Assembly (NCBI RefSeq): GCF_013003985.1
Contig: NZ_CP053073.1
Span: 2,852,001-2,916,000, forward strand
Direction: 5' to 3'
Length of the DNA stretch: 64,000 nucleotides
DNA from: Usitatibacter palustris
GTDB taxonomy: Bacteria; Pseudomonadota; Gammaproteobacteria; Burkholderiales; Usitatibacteraceae
A program made the translations under genes and the position numbers. The notes beneath the pieces are model-generated. The model saw only the letters and a list, made by a program, of their open reading frames with translations. It searched no databases and was not told where the DNA came from. Within the stretch, counting starts at the first letter, position 1. Each line of letters starts with the position of its first letter. Of the stretch, positions 48,166 to 58,320 are shown piece by piece.

Positions 48166-48232
48166 AGAGGGGTCAGACCACTCTACTTGCGAAATGCCCC
48201 GGCAAGCAGAGTGGTCTGACCCCTCTATTTTC
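48166..48232. repeat. Palindromic repeat (REP/MITE-like), copy 2, between hppA and the glutathione transferase gene
   Basis: Arms of ~25 nt (AGAGGGGTCAGACCACTCTA then CTTGC, and the complement) enclose an 11-nt loop, with one arm mismatch. The core AGAGGGGTCAGACCACT matches copy 1 at 17207-17274; beyond the core the arms differ. It lies 8 nt after the hppA stop, where it may double as a terminator. Confidence 0.88.
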
Positions 48233-48239
48233 TTTCTTG

Positions 48240-50318
48240 TTACAGCAGCGGAACGATCAGCAACGCAACGATGTTGATGATCTTGATCAGCGGGTTCACG
48301 GCCGGACCGGCGGTGTCCTTGTAGGGATCGCCCACCGTGTCGCCCGTCACCGCGGCCTTGTGGGCATCGCTGCCCTTGCCGCCGTGATGGCCGTCTTCGA
48401 TGTACTTCTTGGCGTTGTCCCACGCGCCGCCGCCCGTGCACATCGAGATGGCGACGAACAGGCCCGTGACGATCGTGCCCATGAGCATGCCGCCGAGCGC
48501 TTGCACGCCCGCGTCACGTCCCATCAGCATGCCGACGATCAGCGCCACCGCGATCGGCGACAGCACCGGCAGCAGCGACGGGATCATCATTTCCTTGATC
48601 GCGCCCTTGGTCAGCATGTCGACCGCGCGCGAGTAATCGGGCTTGGCCGTGCCTTCCATGATTCCCTTGATCTCGCGGAACTGGCGGCGCACTTCTTCCA
48701 CCACCGAGCCCGCGCAACGACCGACGGCTTCCATCGCCATCGCGCCGAACAGATACGGGATCAGGCCGCCGACGAACAGGCCGATGATGACCGCCGGGTT
48801 CGACAGGTCGAACGTGATGTGGCGTCCGGCTTCCTCGAGCTTGTGCGTGTAGTCGGCGAAGAGCACCAGCGCGGCAAGGCCGGCCGAACCGATCGCGTAA
48901 CCCTTGGTGACGGCCTTGGTCGTGTTGCCCACGGCGTCGAGCGGGTCGGTGACGTTGCGCACTTCCTTCGGGAGCTCCGCCATCTCGGCGATGCCGCCGG
49001 CGTTGTCGGTGATCGGGCCGTAGGCGTCGAGTGCGACGATGATGCCGGCCATCGAGAGCATGGAGGTCGCGGCGATCGCGATGCCGTACAGGCCCGCGAG
49101 CGCATAGGCCGCCCAGATCGCGATGCACACCGAGAGCACGGGCCAGGCCGTCGAGCGCATCGAGACACCGATGCCCGCGATGATGTTGGTCGCGTGACCC
49201 TTGGTAGACGCTTCCGCCACGTGCTTCACCGGCGCGTAATCCGTGCCCGTGTAGTACTCGGTGATGATGACCATCAGCGCGGTGAGCACGATGCCGACCA
49301 GGCAGGTGCCCCAGAGCTTGGCGACGGTGAGCGTCGGGTACACCGCGATGACGTCCTTCATCATCCAGTCGGTGACGAACCAGAAGAACACGAGCGAGAT
49401 GCCGCCTGCGACGGCGAGGCCGCGATACAGCGCGTTCATGATCTTGCCGCCGTCGGCGGCCTTGACGAAGTAGCAACCGATGATCGAGGCGATGATCGAC
49501 ACGCCGCCCAGCACCAGCGGATACGTGACGACGTTGCCCACCGTGCCCGGCGAGGGCAGCAGCAGCGCGCCCAGCACCATCGTGGCGATGATCGTCACGG
49601 CGTAGGTCTCGAAGAGGTCCGCGGCCATGCCGGCGCAGTCGCCCACGTTGTCGCCCACGTTGTCGGCGATCACGGCGGGGTTGCGGGGATCATCTTCCGG
49701 GATGCCCGCTTCCACCTTGCCGACGAGGTCCGCGCCGACGTCCGCGCCCTTGGTGAAGATGCCGCCACCGAGTCGCGCGAAGATCGAGATCAGCGAGGAG
49801 CCGAACGCAAGGCCGATGAGCGGCTTCACGACGTCGCTCATCTTCGTGCCGTGCGTACCCGAGCCGTGCAGCAGCAGGAAGAAGCCGGCCACCGACAGCA
49901 GGCCCAGGCCCACGACCAGCAGGCCCGTGATCGCGCCGCCCTTGAAGGCGATGTCGAGCGCCGGACCGATGCCGCGGCGAGCGGCTTCGGCCGTGCGGAC
50001 GTTGGCGCGCACCGACACGTTCATGCCGATGTAGCCGGCCGCGCCCGAGGCGATGGCGCCGATCGCGAAGCCCAGTGCCGTCATCCAGCCCAGGCCCGGG
50101 ACGAGGCCCATGACCAGGAAGAGGATCACGCCCACGACGCTGATCGTCGTGTACTGGCGGTTCAGGTACGCCTTGGCGCCCGTCTGGATGGCCGCCGCGA
50201 TTTCGCGCATGCGGTCATTGCCATCGGGCTGCGAGAGGATCGCTTTCGCGGTCCACGCGCCGTACAGCAAGGCGATGGCGCCACAGACGAGCGCGATCAG
50301 GATTGCGTTTTGCAACAT
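48240..50318 (-). CDS. hppA: Membrane-bound proton-pumping pyrophosphatase, K+-independent type
   Basis: The 692-residue enzyme hydrolyses PPi and pumps protons. The catalytic stretch [20 protein letters not shown] and [13 protein letters not shown] are intact, and about 16 membrane helices are expected. In [20 protein letters not shown] the Lys and Thr occupy the positions that make the enzyme independent of K+ (Ala and Gly/Ala in K+-dependent forms). GGAGAAG precedes the ATG. It is downstream of pfp, so PPi use in glycolysis and energy coupling are encoded side by side. Confidence 0.97.
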   Translation of the reverse strand: MLQNAILIALVCGAIALLYGAWTAKAILSQPDGNDRMREIAAAIQTGAKAYLNRQYTTISVVGVILFLVMGLVPGLGWMTALGFAIGAIASGAAGYIGMNVSVRANVRTAEAARRGIGPALDIAFKGGAITGLLVVGLGLLSVAGFFLLLHGSGTHGTKMSDVVKPLIGLAFGSSLISIFARLGGGIFTKGADVGADLVGKVEAGIPEDDPRNPAVIADNVGDNVGDCAGMAADLFETYAVTIIATMVLGALLLPSPGTVGNVVTYPLVLGGVSIIASIIGCYFVKAADGGKIMNALYRGLAVAGGISLVFFWFVTDWMMKDVIAVYPTLTVAKLWGTCLVGIVLTALMVIITEYYTGTDYAPVKHVAEASTKGHATNIIAGIGVSMRSTAWPVLSVCIAIWAAYALAGLYGIAIAATSMLSMAGIIVALDAYGPITDNAGGIAEMAELPKEVRNVTDPLDAVGNTTKAVTKGYAIGSAGLAALVLFADYTHKLEEAGRHITFDLSNPAVIIGLFVGGLIPYLFGAMAMEAVGRCAGSVVEEVRRQFREIKGIMEGTAKPDYSRAVDMLTKGAIKEMMIPSLLPVLSPIAVALIVGMLMGRDAGVQALGGMLMGTIVTGLFVAISMCTGGGAWDNAKKYIEDGHHGGKGSDAHKAAVTGDTVGDPYKDTAGPAVNPLIKIINIVALLIVPLL

Positions 50319-50361
50319 GTGCTTCTCCTTCGTTTCGAGAGGTGTTTTCTTGTATGAGCCG

Positions 50362-51618
50362 TTAAAGCGTGTAGCCGGGAGTCTTCTTCTTCACCGCGAC
50401 GTTCTTCAGCCGGACGTAGCGCGGCAGGCCGGCTTCGAACGGCGGGAAAGCTTCGCCCGCGATCAGCGGCGCGAGGTAGTTGCGGCATTTCTGCGTGATG
50501 TGGAACCCGTCCGCCGTGATGAAGTCGCGCGGCATCTTCTTCTCGACGTTCGCGATCGCGGTGAGCGGCGCCATGCCGATCTTCCAGCGATAGGGCTTGG
50601 AGGCGGTGCGCACGATCGTGGGCATCACGCCCGTGTGGCCCTTCACGGCGAACTCGACCGCGGCCTTGCCGACGGCATAGCTCTGCTCGAGATCGGTCTT
50701 CGAAGCGATGTGGCGCGCGGCGCGCTGCAGGTAATCCGCGACCGCCCAGTGGTGCTTGAGGCCGAGCTTCCCGCGCACGAGCTCGGCGATGCGCGGCGCA
50801 ACGCCGCCCAGCTGCGAATGGCCGAAGGCATCCTTGAGGCCGGACTCCGCGAGGAACTTGCCGTCCTTGTCCTGCAGGCCTTCTGACACGCCGACCGCGC
50901 AGTAGCCGAACTTCTCGACGTTCTTCTTCACCGCGGCGAGGAAGGCTTCCTCGTCGAATGCGATCTCGGGAAACAGCAGCACGTGCGGCGCGATACCGGG
51001 CTGCGTCTGTGCAAGCCCCATCGCGGCCGTGATCCAGCCCGCGTGGCGGCCCATCACTTCCATGATGAAGACCTTGGTCGAGGTCTTCGCCATCGATTCG
51101 ATGTCGAGGCCCGCTTCCATCATCGAGGTGGCGACGTACTTCGCGACCGAGCCGAAGCCCGGGCAGCAGTCGGTGATCGGGAGGTCGTTGTCGACGGTCT
51201 TCGGAACGTGCACCGCGGTGAGCGGGTAGCCCATCGACTGCGAGATCTGCGAGACCTTGAGGCAGGTGTCGGCGGAATCGTTGCCACCATTCAGGAAGAA
51301 GTAGCCGATGTCGTGCGCCTTGAAGACTTCCACGAGGCGTTCGTATTCGCGGCGGTTCTTCTCCAGCGACTTCAATTTATAGCGAGCCGAACCAAAGGCA
51401 CCGCCGGGCGTGTTCTTGAGCGCGCGGATGGCGGCCGGTGAATCCTTGCCGGTGTCGATCAGGTCTTCGGTGAGCGCGCCGAGAATGCCGTTGCGGCCCG
51501 CATAGACCTTGCCGATGTGCTTCCTGTGCTTGCGCGCCGTCTCGATCACGCCGGCGGCCGAAGCGTTGATCACGGCGGTCACCCCGCCCGATTGCGCGTA
51601 GAAGGCGTTGCGGGGCAT
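50362..51618 (-). CDS. pfp: Pyrophosphate-dependent 6-phosphofructokinase
   Basis: The 418-residue enzyme interconverts fructose 6-phosphate and fructose 1,6-bisphosphate using PPi. The residues that select PPi are visible: GGND in [12 protein letters not shown] (ATP enzymes have GGDG) and [13 protein letters not shown] (ATP enzymes have PGTIDND). The start [20 protein letters not shown] is chosen at 51618; the longer frame enters adk. It is between adk and hppA, 43 nt from hppA, an arrangement reported in some methanotrophs. Confidence 0.94.
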   Translation of the reverse strand: MPRNAFYAQSGGVTAVINASAAGVIETARKHRKHIGKVYAGRNGILGALTEDLIDTGKDSPAAIRALKNTPGGAFGSARYKLKSLEKNRREYERLVEVFKAHDIGYFFLNGGNDSADTCLKVSQISQSMGYPLTAVHVPKTVDNDLPITDCCPGFGSVAKYVATSMMEAGLDIESMAKTSTKVFIMEVMGRHAGWITAAMGLAQTQPGIAPHVLLFPEIAFDEEAFLAAVKKNVEKFGYCAVGVSEGLQDKDGKFLAESGLKDAFGHSQLGGVAPRIAELVRGKLGLKHHWAVADYLQRAARHIASKTDLEQSYAVGKAAVEFAVKGHTGVMPTIVRTASKPYRWKIGMAPLTAIANVEKKMPRDFITADGFHITQKCRNYLAPLIAGEAFPPFEAGLPRYVRLKNVAVKKKTPGYTL

Positions 51619-51623
51619 TGCCT

Positions 51624-52292
<669 letters not shown>

Positions 52293-52380
52293 TCAACGAA
52301 ACTGCTTTTGTTAACCCCCCATTATCGCTTGCCGCCGCCCCTCTTGTCACGGGAGGCGACACGGCCGCGCAGGGGCCGCC

Positions 52381-53151
52381 TCACCCGGCGGACAACACCT
52401 TGCGCACGCGGTCGAGGTCTTCCTGGGTGTCCACGCCCGGTTCCATGGCGCCCGTCCAGAAGGCCACGGCAATGCGATGGCCATGGCCCAGCGCCCGCAG
52501 CTGCTCGAGCGCTTCGAATTTCTCGGCCGATGTAGGCGAGAGGGACGCGTACTCGCGCAGGAAGCGCACGCGGTAGGCGTAGATGCCGATGTGGCGATAG
52601 GCGGGAAAGCCCGCGGGCAAGCTGTCGCGCGACTGGGCAAAGGCGTCGCGGGCGTAGGGAATCGGCGCGCGCGAGAAGTACTGCGCGTAGCCCGCCGTGT
52701 CCACGACCACCTTCACGACGTTCGGATCGAAGAACGTCGCGGCCGAATCGATCGGATGCGCCGCGGTCGCGATCGCGGCGTTCGGGCGCAACGCGAGCTC
52801 ACCCGCGACCTTGCGCACCAGGGCCGGATCGATGAGCGGCTCGTCGCCCTGCACGTTCACGACGATCTCGTCATCGCCCAGCGAAAGGAGGTCCACCGCT
52901 TCGGCGAGGCGATCGGTGCCGGTCGGATGGTCGGGAGAGGTCGTGCACACCTTCCAGCCGAGGGCCGCGACCGCGTCGGCGATCTCCTGGTGGTCGGTGG
53001 CGATCACGACCTGGTCGGCTTCGGCGGCGCGCGCGCGCTCCGCGACCCAGGCCACGAGGGGCTTGCCGGCGATGTCGGCCAGCATCTTTCGCGGCAGGCG
53101 CGTGGAGCGCATGCGCGCGGGAATGATCACCGTGAAGGCGAGGCGCTCCAT
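52381..53151 (-). CDS. kdsB: 3-deoxy-manno-octulosonate cytidylyltransferase
   Basis: The 256-residue CMP-Kdo synthetase activates Kdo for lipopolysaccharide core synthesis. The nucleotide-binding N-terminus [20 protein letters not shown] and [18 protein letters not shown], and [16 protein letters not shown] are family motifs. It lies 7 nt after the Trm112-like gene in an envelope operon exbB-exbD-lpxK-trm112-kdsB. Confidence 0.97.
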   Translation of the reverse strand: MERLAFTVIIPARMRSTRLPRKMLADIAGKPLVAWVAERARAAEADQVVIATDHQEIADAVAALGWKVCTTSPDHPTGTDRLAEAVDLLSLGDDEIVVNVQGDEPLIDPALVRKVAGELALRPNAAIATAAHPIDSAATFFDPNVVKVVVDTAGYAQYFSRAPIPYARDAFAQSRDSLPAGFPAYRHIGIYAYRVRFLREYASLSPTSAEKFEALEQLRALGHGHRIAVAFWTGAMEPGVDTQEDLDRVRKVLSAG

Positions 53152-53158
53152 CGCGCGC

Positions 53159-53338
53159 TCAGGCGTCCTCGTCGACGCCGAGCGTGCGCGCTTCCTCCTC
53201 GAGCATCACCGGGATGTCGTCCTTCACCGGGAACGCGAGGCGATCGGCCTTGCAGACGAGCTCGGCCGCCTCGCGCTTCCAGAGGAGCGGGCCCTTGCAC
53301 AGGGGACACACGAGGATCTCAAGCAGCTTCGGGTCCAT
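53159..53338 (-). CDS. Trm112 family small zinc-ribbon-like protein
   Basis: The 59-residue product starts [20 protein letters not shown] and continues [20 protein letters not shown], the family pattern; CPLC and the later Cys may bind zinc. The start at 53338 is 20 nt inside the end of lpxK. It normally sits between lpxK and kdsB, as here. Its role in bacteria is unclear. Confidence 0.94.
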   Translation of the reverse strand: MDPKLLEILVCPLCKGPLLWKREAAELVCKADRLAFPVKDDIPVMLEEEARTLGVDEDA

Positions 53339-54374
53339 GGGCTTTCGTGGCACGGCGCGCAGCAGCCAGGCGCTCAAGAAGGAATGCGTCGAACTCCGGG
53401 GGCAGGACGGCCGACACGCGCAGGAACCAGAAGCGCTCGTCGGCGAACGCGGTGCATTTTACGGCATCCTTTTCCGTCATGACGATCAGCTCCACGCCGG
53501 GCATGCGTAAATCGGACGCGTGAAAGTGATAGTGGTCGGGAAACGGAAAGGCCCGTGCGGCAACACCCAGGCGCCCGAGGTGATCGAAGAATCGCGGCGG
53601 ATAGCCGATGCCCGCGACGGCGGCCACCGTGAGGCCGCGTGCGGCGAGCGCGAAATCCGCCGGCGTGCGCTCTTCGCCGGAAAATGAGACGAAGACTTCC
53701 TTGCCGAGCCGCATCGCGAACTGGCGCGGCGCGGGGACCGCATCGGAATTCCCGCCATTCACGATCGCCGCATCGACGCCGGCCAGTCGCGAGACCGGTT
53801 CGCGCAGCGGGCCGGAGGGCAGGAGCAAGCCGTTGCCGAAGCGTCGCTCGCCGTCGACCACCGCAAGCTCCACATCGCGGGCGAGCGCGTAGTGCTGCAG
53901 GCCGTCGTCGCTCACGACGACATCGGTCTCGGGAACGGCCTCGAGCAGCGCGCGCACCGCCGCGGGGCGATCGGGTGAAATGAACACCGGCACGTGCAGG
54001 CGCCGCGCGATCAACACGGGCTCGTCGCCGAAATGTTCCGGCGTGGCGACTTCAGGAAAGACGCGGACGACGCCCGAGGGATCGTGCTCCGTGGACGGCA
54101 CCCGCCCGTAGCCGCGCGCGACCACGCCCGGCGTCCAGCCGCGCTCGCGCAGGGTCTCGACCACGGCGATGACGAGCGGCGTCTTGCCGCTGCCACCGGC
54201 CGTGATGTTCCCGACGATGATCACGGGCACGCGCGCGCGCCAGGCGCGCAGCAGGCCCGCCGCATAGAGCTTGCGGCGCAGCCACGTGGCCGCCATGAAG
54301 AGGATCGTGAAGGGGAGCATCACGAGCGCCCCGCCGCCGAGGCGTTGCCACTCGCGTTCGAACCAGGCCTGCAA
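53319..54374 (-). CDS. lpxK: Tetraacyldisaccharide 4'-kinase
   Basis: The 351-residue inner membrane enzyme phosphorylates lipid A disaccharide. The N-terminal membrane helix is [16 protein letters not shown], Walker [20 protein letters not shown], and [19 protein letters not shown] holds the catalytic Asp region. It lies 12 nt after exbD. The C-terminal ~20 residues are basic and alanine-rich. Confidence 0.96.
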   Translation of the reverse strand: MQAWFEREWQRLGGGALVMLPFTILFMAATWLRRKLYAAGLLRAWRARVPVIIVGNITAGGSGKTPLVIAVVETLRERGWTPGVVARGYGRVPSTEHDPSGVVRVFPEVATPEHFGDEPVLIARRLHVPVFISPDRPAAVRALLEAVPETDVVVSDDGLQHYALARDVELAVVDGERRFGNGLLLPSGPLREPVSRLAGVDAAIVNGGNSDAVPAPRQFAMRLGKEVFVSFSGEERTPADFALAARGLTVAAVAGIGYPPRFFDHLGRLGVAARAFPFPDHYHFHASDLRMPGVELIVMTEKDAVKCTAFADERFWFLRVSAVLPPEFDAFLLERLAAARRATKAHGPEAA

Positions 54375-54386
54375 CGGGGAAGCTCC

Positions 54387-54803
54387 TTATTGCCGCGTTT
54401 GCGTCGTGAAGGAGATGTGGTTGTAGCCCGCGATGCGAGCGCTTTCCATGATGTTCACCACCGCCTGGTGCGTCGCGGCCGCGTCGGCGCTGATCGCGAT
54501 CACCGGATCCTTGCGCGCACCCGCCGCTTCGCGCAGGCGCTGCGAGAAGTTCTGCGGGTTGCCGAAAGGCGTGGGCGAGCCGTTGATCGCGTAACGGCCC
54601 TGCGCATCGACCGCCACGTTGAGGATCTCCGGACCTTCAGCGGCCTTGGCCGCGGACGCCTCGGGGAGGTTGATCTGCAGCTGCGCGTAGCGGCTGTAGG
54701 TCGTGGTGAGGAACAGGAAGATGAGGATGACGATGAGGATGTCGATCAACGGGATGAGGTTGATCTCGATGTCCTCGCGCTCCCGGCCTCGCCGGAAGTT
54801 CAT
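54387..54803 (-). CDS. exbD: Biopolymer transport protein ExbD/TolR
   Basis: The 138-residue protein has one membrane helix bearing the proton-path Asp (INLIPLIDILIVILIFLFL) and a periplasmic domain (about 50-138). It works with ExbB to energise a TonB-type partner. The start MNFRRGREREDIEINL at 54803 overlaps exbB by 4 nt. No tonB is in the window. In betaproteobacteria this exbBD pair usually precedes lpxK. Confidence 0.93.
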   Translation of the reverse strand: MNFRRGREREDIEINLIPLIDILIVILIFLFLTTTYSRYAQLQINLPEASAAKAAEGPEILNVAVDAQGRYAINGSPTPFGNPQNFSQRLREAAGARKDPVIAISADAAATHQAVVNIMESARIAGYNHISFTTQTRQ

Positions 54804-55414
54804 GCCCGGCGCTCTCCGCGGATGATCTCGATGAGCTTGATCGCCTGGCTTTCCATCTCGATCACGAGCACGTCCACGCGATTGCGGAAGTGCCGGTAGA
54901 AGATCACGGCCGGGATCGCCACACCGATGCCGAAGAGCGTGTTGTAGAGCGCGACCGAGATGCCGTGCGCGAGCTGCGCCGGGTTGCCCGCACCCGACGT
55001 CGGATTCTGCGAGCCGAAGATCTCGATCATGCCGACGATCGTGCCGAAGAGGCCGAGCAGCGTGGAGACCGTGGCGATCGTGCCCAGCGTATTGAGGAAG
55101 CGCTCGAGCTCGAGCCCGACGGCGCGGCCCGCGTCTTCCACGGAATCCTTGATCGCTTCGCGCGTGCCCTTCTCGTTCATCAGCGCCGCGGCGAAGATGC
55201 GGCCGACGAGCGGACCCGATTGCAGGCGCGAGATGAAATCGGGCGTCACGCCCTTGGCCTGGTATTCGTGGATCGTGTTGACGAGCATGTCGCGCGGAGC
55301 CACGAGCGAAGTCCGCAAGGACCAGAAACGCTCGCCGATGATCGCAAGCGCGACGATGGAGGTGAAGATGATGAACCAGATTGGCCAGCCGGCCGCTTCG
55401 ATGATCGACAACAC
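54800..55414 (-). CDS. exbB: MotA/TolQ/ExbB proton channel family protein
   Basis: The product is 204 residues from GTG at 55414 (VLSIIEAAGWPIWFIIFTSI), preceded by AAGGA; an ATG at 55468 in the same frame would add 18 residues that do not look like the family. Three helices: the first at the N-terminus, and two flanking IATVSTLLGLFGTIVGMIEI and HGISVALYNTLFGIGVAIPA. It forms the proton channel with ExbD. Confidence 0.93.
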   Translation of the reverse strand: MLSIIEAAGWPIWFIIFTSIVALAIIGERFWSLRTSLVAPRDMLVNTIHEYQAKGVTPDFISRLQSGPLVGRIFAAALMNEKGTREAIKDSVEDAGRAVGLELERFLNTLGTIATVSTLLGLFGTIVGMIEIFGSQNPTSGAGNPAQLAHGISVALYNTLFGIGVAIPAVIFYRHFRNRVDVLVIEMESQAIKLIEIIRGERRA

Positions 55415-55874
55415 TTGCGTGATTTCCTTTTCCGAAAGGCCGCTGCACTTTAGCGTGGCACCCGTCATTCCACAACAATTTGTGCGCAACCCCAGGCGCG
55501 GGCACAACGCCGCTGAGAATTCACTTGAGGTTTACGCACTATCGCGTGGCGCCTGCGAGCGACACCCGCAGCGGCCGCGCCACAGTCGTGGCAAATCATC
55601 CACAGAGCCTGTGGATAAGCCTGTGGGCTGGTTCCGGGCACCCTCTCCAAGTAGCGTGCAACAAAGGCTTTTTTCTTTTTCGCCCAATTTTTGAACGATC
55701 CGCGTTTTTCCTTGTGACTCAAGGACTTGGAAAAATATTTCCCTGTCAAGCGCCGCGAACATCCGGTACCCCATGAGACAGGGGTGTGACGGCGGGATGA
55801 CGGTGGATAGGAGCGGCCCCGTTTCCCTCTGAAAACCGCTCGCTTCCCTCTGAAAACCCCTCTAGGATTCGCCC
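55415..55874. other. 460-bp intergenic region between divergent exbB and xseA
   Basis: There is no convincing gene. It contains a head-to-head pair of DnaA-box-like sites around 55596-55618, a T-rich stretch (about 55668-55700) and, next to xseA, repeats of TTCCCTCTGAAAACC. A minus-strand frame across it is Arg-rich and unlike a protein. Promoters for both flanking genes should be here. Confidence 0.6.
55596..55618. promoter_or_regulatory. Head-to-head DnaA boxes in a palindrome
   Basis: ATCCACAG (55598-55605), AGC, CTGTGGAT (55609-55616) is a perfect inverted repeat. The right half forms TTATCCACA on the minus strand (55618-55610), a perfect DnaA box; the left half, TCATCCACA (55596-55604), has one mismatch. 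A regulatory cluster is more likely than an origin, as no replication-initiation genes are nearby. Confidence 0.55.
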
Positions 55875-55903
55875 GTGCCGCTCGCCTTTCCCTCCGAAAA
55901 ACC
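55823..55903 (+). repeat. Short direct repeats at the xseA start
   Basis: TTCCCTCTGAAAACC occurs at 55823-55837 and 55844-55858, 21 bp apart (two helical turns). A degenerate third copy, TTCCCTCCGAAAAACC, is at 55888-55903 inside the first xseA codons. It could be an operator or a local duplication. Confidence 0.55.
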
Positions 55904-57092
55904 ACCCGTCATTACCGTCGCCGAACTGAACCGGCGCGCGCGTGAACTCCTGGAAGGCGAGTTCCGGATGCTGTGGGTCGCGGGCGAAATATCGAACGTG
56001 AAGCTCGCGCCTTCGGGCCATTGGTACTTCGGACTCAAGGACGCGGCGGCCTCGGTCGATTGCGCGATGTTCCAAAGCCGCGCGCGGTTCCTGGACTTCA
56101 AGCCGGTGAACGGACAGCAAGTGGAAGTGCGCGCTCGCGTCACGCTCTACGAGCCGCGTGGTAGTTACCAACTCGTCGTCGACGAAATGCGCAAGGCCGG
56201 GCTGGGCGCGCTTTACGAAGCATTCGAGAAGTTGAAGGCCAGGCTCGATGCCGAAGGACTCTTCGCGGCCGAGCGCAAGCGCCCCCTGCCCGAGTACCCG
56301 CGCGCGATCGGGATCGTCACCTCGCCCGCCGCCGCCGCGCTGCGCGATGTGCTCACGACGCTTGCACGGCGCGCGCCCATGGTCCCGGTCATCCTCTACC
56401 CCGCGCCGGTGCAGGGCGAAGGCGCGGGCGCGCGAATCGCCGCGGCGATCGCCGTGGCCAATGCCCGCGCCGAATGCGACGTGCTCGTTGTATGCCGCGG
56501 GGGCGGAAGCCTCGAGGACCTCTGGGCGTTCAACGAGGAAGTCGTGGCGCGGGCCATCGCCGCATCGGCCATTCCGGTCGTGAGCGGCGTGGGCCACGAG
56601 ACCGATTTCACCATCGCCGATTTCGCCGCCGACCTGCGCGCGCCGACGCCGACGGCGGCCGCCGCCGCCGCGAGCCCCGACCGTGACTCGCTGTGCGAAA
56701 TGGTTGCGCAGATGCAGCGTCGCCTCTCGCGCGATCTCGAACGCCTCCTCGAGACCAGCGCGCAACGGCTCGACCGCGCCGCCCGGCGCCTGCTCACCCC
56801 CGACGAGCGGATCGCGCGCCATCGCGAAGCGCTCGATCGCCTCGCCCGCCGAATGCGCCAGTGCGCCCATGCGCAGCTTCGCCTGCACCGCGCGCACTTC
56901 GATGCGCGGCGCGCGGCCCTCGGGCATCTCGACCCCACGCGGGTACTCGCTCGCGGCTACGCGATCGTTCGCGATGCCGACGGCGCGATTCGCCGCTCGA
57001 GCGAGGGTCTCGTGGCCGGCCAGCCGCTCGACATCGCCTTCTCGGAAGGCGGCGCCGAGGTTTCTGTTATAAGGAAACGAACCGCTTCGTAG
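55875..57092 (+). CDS. xseA: Exodeoxyribonuclease VII large subunit
   Basis: The 405-residue protein starts at GTG with no Shine-Dalgarno, 6 nt after a -10-like TAGGAT (55863-55868), so the transcript may be leaderless. The OB-fold N-terminal domain has ELLEGEFRMLWVAGEISNVK; the catalytic region has PRAIGIVTSPAAAALRDVL, VCRGGGSLEDLWAFNEE and SGVGHETDFTIADFAAD. It forms a single-strand exonuclease with XseB; xseB is not in the window. A coiled coil follows (about 270-350). Confidence 0.95.
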   Translation: MPLAFPSEKPPVITVAELNRRARELLEGEFRMLWVAGEISNVKLAPSGHWYFGLKDAAASVDCAMFQSRARFLDFKPVNGQQVEVRARVTLYEPRGSYQLVVDEMRKAGLGALYEAFEKLKARLDAEGLFAAERKRPLPEYPRAIGIVTSPAAAALRDVLTTLARRAPMVPVILYPAPVQGEGAGARIAAAIAVANARAECDVLVVCRGGGSLEDLWAFNEEVVARAIAASAIPVVSGVGHETDFTIADFAADLRAPTPTAAAAAASPDRDSLCEMVAQMQRRLSRDLERLLETSAQRLDRAARRLLTPDERIARHREALDRLARRMRQCAHAQLRLHRAHFDARRAALGHLDPTRVLARGYAIVRDADGAIRRSSEGLVAGQPLDIAFSEGGAEVSVIRKRTAS

Positions 57093-57125
57093 TCCCCTTC
57101 GTTGTCCATTCCCCCAGGAGGAGTC

Positions 57126-57350
57126 ATGGCCAAGAAGCAAGTTCCCGCCGTCTACAAGATCATCGAAATCGTCGGCACGAGTTCATCGTCGTGGGCCGAT
57201 GCCGCAAAGAACGGCATCAAGGAAGCGTCCAAGAGCCTGCGCGACCTGCGCGTGGCGGAAGTCGATCGCCTCGACGTGAAGGTCGAGGCGGGCAAGCTCG
57301 TCTACCGCGCTAAGATGAAGGTGAGCTTCAAGTACCACGGGAACGACTGA
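57126..57350 (+). CDS. Dodecin family flavin-binding protein
   Basis: The 74-residue protein assembles as a dodecamer that stores flavin. [20 protein letters not shown] includes the Trp that stacks on the isoalloxazine ring, and [19 protein letters not shown] is the last strand pair. GGAGGAG directly precedes the ATG. Its 3' end overlaps miaA, on the other strand, by 23 nt. Confidence 0.93.
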   Translation: MAKKQVPAVYKIIEIVGTSSSSWADAAKNGIKEASKSLRDLRVAEVDRLDVKVEAGKLVYRAKMKVSFKYHGND

Positions 57351-58320
57351 GGAAGCCGTCCACGCGCGCGGCCACCGCTTCGGCGAGGTCCGCGCGCAGG
57401 CAGTCGTAACGCTCGAGGTCGTCCATCGCGCGCAGCCACGTGAGTTGCCGCTTCGCGAGTTGTCGCGTGGCGGCGACCCCGCGCGCCTCCAGCGTTTCCG
57501 CTTTCTCGCGCCCTTCGAGCGTGTCCCACGCCTGGCGATATCCCACCGCGCGCATCGAGGGCAGCGTGTCTGTGAGCAGGTAACGGCCACGCAGGGCTTC
57601 GAGCTCTTCGACGAGCCCCGCGGCAAGCATGGTGCGAAAGCGCGCCTCGATGCGTGCGTGCAACTGCGCGCGATCGGAGGGTTCGAGCGCAATGCGCAGC
57701 GCCGTGAACGCCAGCGCGGGAATCTCCGTGTCGCGAAGCAGCACGGACATCGGCTTGCCTGAAACCGCATAGATCTCCAACGCGCGCTGGATGCGCTGGG
57801 AATCCATGGGCTTGAGCCTCGCGGCCGTTGCGGGGTCGATGCGGGCGAGCTCCGCATGCAGCGTCGGCCAGCCTTCCTTCGCGGCCCGCGCATCGATTCG
57901 GGCCCGCACCTCCGGATGCGCCGGCGGCAGCGTCGCGAGCCCGCGCGTCAGTGCGCGGATGTAGAGCATCGTGCCGCCCGCGAACACGGGCAGTCGGCCG
58001 CGCCCGTGGATCGCGCCCGCGAGCTTCAATGCATCCTCGCGAAAGCGACCAGCGGAATAAGCGTCGGTGGGATCAACGATGTCGATCAAGTGGTGCGGCA
58101 CGCGCGCGCGCTCGGCGTCGCTCGGCTTCGCGGTGCCCACGTCCATCCCGCGGTACACCTGCGCGGAATCGACGCTCACGATCTCGATGGGAAAGCGTTC
58201 GGCGAGCGCGAGCGCCACCGAGGTCTTGCCGCTCGCCGTGGGGCCGAGAAGAAAAACGGCCTTGATCAGCGACCTCTCATGAACAGCCGGTCGAGGTCCG
58301 CGAGCGAGAACTGCACCCAT
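57328..58320 (-). CDS. miaA: tRNA dimethylallyltransferase
   Basis: The enzyme prenylates A37 of tRNAs reading U-starting codons. The P-loop is [18 protein letters not shown], followed by [20 protein letters not shown] and [18 protein letters not shown]. The first ATG (58320) gives 330 residues and overlaps mutL by 55 nt, with an N-terminal extension of ~18 residues. The family usually starts near KAVFLLGP, where only a CTG overlapping the mutL stop is available, so the start is uncertain. Confidence 0.93.
   Translation of the reverse strand: MGAVLARGPRPAVHERSLIKAVFLLGPTASGKTSVALALAERFPIEIVSVDSAQVYRGMDVGTAKPSDAERARVPHHLIDIVDPTDAYSAGRFREDALKLAGAIHGRGRLPVFAGGTMLYIRALTRGLATLPPAHPEVRARIDARAAKEGWPTLHAELARIDPATAARLKPMDSQRIQRALEIYAVSGKPMSVLLRDTEIPALAFTALRIALEPSDRAQLHARIEARFRTMLAAGLVEELEALRGRYLLTDTLPSMRAVGYRQAWDTLEGREKAETLEARGVAATRQLAKRQLTWLRAMDDLERYDCLRADLAEAVAARVDGFLSRSRGT

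Noticed and set aside
48237..50357. 706-codon plus-strand frame over hppA
   Set aside because: Antisense shadow; hppA on the minus strand has all catalytic motifs.
55560..55710. Possible chromosomal replication origin (DnaA boxes beside a T-rich tract)
   Set aside because: Only two good boxes are present, and no dnaA, dnaN, gyrB, rpmH or parAB lies in the neighbourhood; a regulatory site is simpler.
55746..57140. 464-codon minus-strand frame over xseA
   Set aside because: Antisense to a clear ExoVII subunit; His/Arg/Glu-rich product without motifs.
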